A stretch of DNA of 64,000 bases, taken from NCBI GenBank assembly GCA_020025295.1, contig JAHHSJ010000004.1:1-64000 (forward strand). The letters run 5' to 3'. Shown piece by piece: positions 62,611 through 64,000 of this stretch; within the stretch, counting starts at the first letter, position 1; every line of letters starts with the position of its first letter. Origin of the DNA: Oscillospiraceae bacterium (lineage in GTDB: Bacteria; Bacillota; Clostridia; Oscillospirales; Oscillospiraceae). The notes under the pieces were generated by a model, which saw only the letters and a program-made list of their open reading frames with translations, did no database searches and had not been told where the DNA came from. Position numbers and translations under genes: made by a program.

Positions 62611-63726
62611 GTGCAGAAAAAGCCACGCAAAAAGGCCCGTCGGGGACGGCTGGTGCCCTTGGCGGCAGGAGTGCTCCTGCTGGGAACGCTGTACCGGGGC
62701 GGCATCCCTCTGCCTCAGGAGGGAGTTCATTCCAAGGATGTCATTGCCCGGACTCTGCTGGAAACCGAGCTGGGTGTGGTCTGGAAGGACGAGCCTCAGG
62801 AAGAGGAGAGCGGCACCGGGCTGACCCTGCCGCCGGTCGAGGGGGATGAAACCGAAGAGGTCTTTCTGCCGGCCGCAGACAGCAGCTGTGATCCGCCGCC
62901 AACAGAAGCACACTCTGCCGAGCCGGAGGATGGGGGCGATGCGGTGGAGCGCACCATGACTGCCAGCGGAAAAACCTTGTTGGGGACGGTGGAGGTCAAC
63001 AACAGCACCGACCATCTGTCGGTGGACACCGAAGCCATTGCCAACTCGGTGCTGGGGAAAACTCTGCGTCCGGCCTCGGAGGGACCTCAGATTCTCATTA
63101 TGCACACCCATGCCACCGAAGCCTATACCATGGCCGGGGAGGACTACTACACCGAAACCGACTACGCCCGGACGGATGACCCCAACTACAATGTCATTCG
63201 GGTGGGCAATGAAATTCAGGGTATTTTGGAGGAGATGGGTTTTTCCGTGCTCCACGATACCACCCTCTACGATTACCCCAGCTACACCGGCTCCTACACC
63301 CGTTCCCTGCAGGGCGTGCGCTCCATTCTGGAGCAGAACCCCACCATCGGGGTGGTGCTGGATGTCCACCGGGATGCCCTCATTGCGGAGAACGGCACGG
63401 TGTACAAGGCGGTCACGGAGGTGGAAGGGGAAAAGACGGCGCAGGTCATGCTGGTGATCGGCACCAACGACGGCGGACTCGACCACCCCAACTGGCAGAG
63501 CAACCTGAATGTAGCCGCCCACATCCAGCAGGGGATGACGGCGGTGGAACCCACGCTGGCTCGCCCCATCAACCTGCGCTCCCAGCGGTTCAATCAGCAT
63601 CTGACCCCGGCCTCCATGATCGTGGAGGTGGGAACCAGCGGCAATACTTTACAGGAAGCCCTCCGGGGAGCCGCTCATTTTGCCCGATGTGCGGGCGAAG
63701 TGTACAAAACGATGGTGGCAGAATGA
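62611..63726 (+). CDS. spoIIP: Stage II sporulation protein P
   Basis: The 371-residue peptidoglycan amidase/endopeptidase works with SpoIID and SpoIIM in forespore engulfment. It has a very basic cytosolic start, one membrane helix (about 14-30), an acidic spacer (about 45-125) and a SpoIIP catalytic domain (about 150-370). That domain has the metal ligands in I-L-I-M-H-T-H-A-T-E-A-Y and L-D-V-H-R-D-A. GTG 62611 is chosen because GGAGGT lies 7 nt upstream. An ATG at 62557 in frame has no ribosome site and overlaps the candidate promoter. Confidence 0.93.
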   Translation: MQKKPRKKARRGRLVPLAAGVLLLGTLYRGGIPLPQEGVHSKDVIARTLLETELGVVWKDEPQEEESGTGLTLPPVEGDETEEVFLPAADSSCDPPPTEAHSAEPEDGGDAVERTMTASGKTLLGTVEVNNSTDHLSVDTEAIANSVLGKTLRPASEGPQILIMHTHATEAYTMAGEDYYTETDYARTDDPNYNVIRVGNEIQGILEEMGFSVLHDTTLYDYPSYTGSYTRSLQGVRSILEQNPTIGVVLDVHRDALIAENGTVYKAVTEVEGEKTAQVMLVIGTNDGGLDHPNWQSNLNVAAHIQQGMTAVEPTLARPINLRSQRFNQHLTPASMIVEVGTSGNTLQEALRGAAHFARCAGEVYKTMVAE

Positions 63727-63764
63727 TACAATGTGCAAAAAAATCGTTCTAAATGGAAAGGAAC

Positions 63765-63793
63765 TTGACACTTCGCACAAACTTCTGTAAAAT
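63765..63793 (+). promoter_or_regulatory. Strong sigma-A promoter reading out of the right edge
   Basis: TTGACA (63765-63770), a 17-bp spacer and TAAAAT (63788-63793). No open frame with a ribosome site follows in the remaining 200 bp, so it makes a long leader or a non-coding RNA. Confidence 0.8.
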
Positions 63794-63799
63794 ACATAC

Positions 63800-63955
63800 G
63801 GATACTTTTGGGGAACTGCGGTTCTTCCTTTGATATAGATCGTTCAATTATCATTCGATTCCAGTCATGGATATTTACTGAGAGCTTGTCTCTGATATGG
63901 TCGTTTGCAACTGAATCATCGTCACAGGAGCGCCCTTTTTGGGCCTTTTTCCCAT
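63800..63955 (+). ncRNA. Possible leader or small RNA downstream of the edge promoter
   Basis: Transcribed sequence after the strong promoter has no coding frame. It includes a GGAAC/GTTCTTCC pairing near 63812-63830 and ends in a short GCCC-TTTTT-GGGC hairpin with a T5 run near 63932-63950 that could terminate. An inverted repeat GCACTTTGC/GCAAAGTGC then sits at 63965-63999. The RNA class was not recognised. Confidence 0.3.
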
Positions 63956-64000
63956 TCGTTCTTGGCACTTTGCAGGAGCTTTTTGTATCCGCAAAGTGCT

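Noticed and set aside
1..64000. CRISPR arrays, prophage or defence islands
   Set aside because: No regularly spaced identical repeats, phage structural genes or known defence nucleases were seen; the WYL regulator stands alone.

Overview
The window looks like chromosomal DNA of a G+C-rich, strictly anaerobic, endospore-forming Clostridia member, most likely of the Oscillospiraceae/Ruminococcaceae type. The evidence is two sporulation genes (spoIIE, spoIIP), pyruvate:ferredoxin oxidoreductase, a ferredoxin-linked 2-oxoacid oxidoreductase, Gram-positive division genes (sepF, divIVA), a lipoprotein foldase (prsA) and choline-binding-like cell wall repeats. The family placement is inferred from gene content; no 16S rRNA gene is present.

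Layout. 1-1230: end of a repeat-rich surface protein, a decayed IS200-type transposase remnant and a P-loop kinase-like gene. 1239-6666 (minus): a three-domain glycosyltransferase, a WYL regulator and the ComM-type AAA ATPase. 7019-14671 (plus): PFOR, ylmH, a DUF896 protein and an L,D-transpeptidase lipoprotein with Ig-like repeats. 14942-16000 (minus): an alanine-racemase-like protein that has lost its catalytic lysine and tyrosine. 16218-30487 (plus): a long housekeeping run, miaB - membrane protein - mutS - mutL - miaA - hfq - HlyD-like - yggS/ylmE - sepF - divIVA - ileS, covering tRNA modification, mismatch repair and division. 30687-34610: an RND exporter. 34657-35433: a gap without a convincing gene.

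35528-46874 is the most distinctive region. A GntR regulator diverges from a ten-gene set: korDABC (2-oxoacid:ferredoxin oxidoreductase), a ketopantoate-reductase-like enzyme, an ADP-forming acyl-CoA synthetase, a LeuT-fold transporter, a metallo-beta-lactamase-fold hydrolase, an IlvD/Edd dehydratase and an SDR. Together these could import a hydroxylated carboxylic acid, dehydrate it to a 2-oxoacid, oxidise that to an acyl-CoA with reduction of ferredoxin, and recover ATP. The substrate cannot be read from sequence.

47465-58328 (minus): tRNA-Val(GAC), prsA, mfd, pth, prs, a shortened GlmU, a small membrane protein and spoIIE. 58493-61084 (plus): dusB, an ECF sigma factor with its anti-sigma factor, and a small unknown protein. 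61268-62395 (minus): ychF. 62611-63726 (plus): spoIIP. The right edge carries a strong sigma-A promoter reading out of the window. Many sigma-A promoters with exact 17-bp spacers and many intrinsic terminators are directly visible and are listed.
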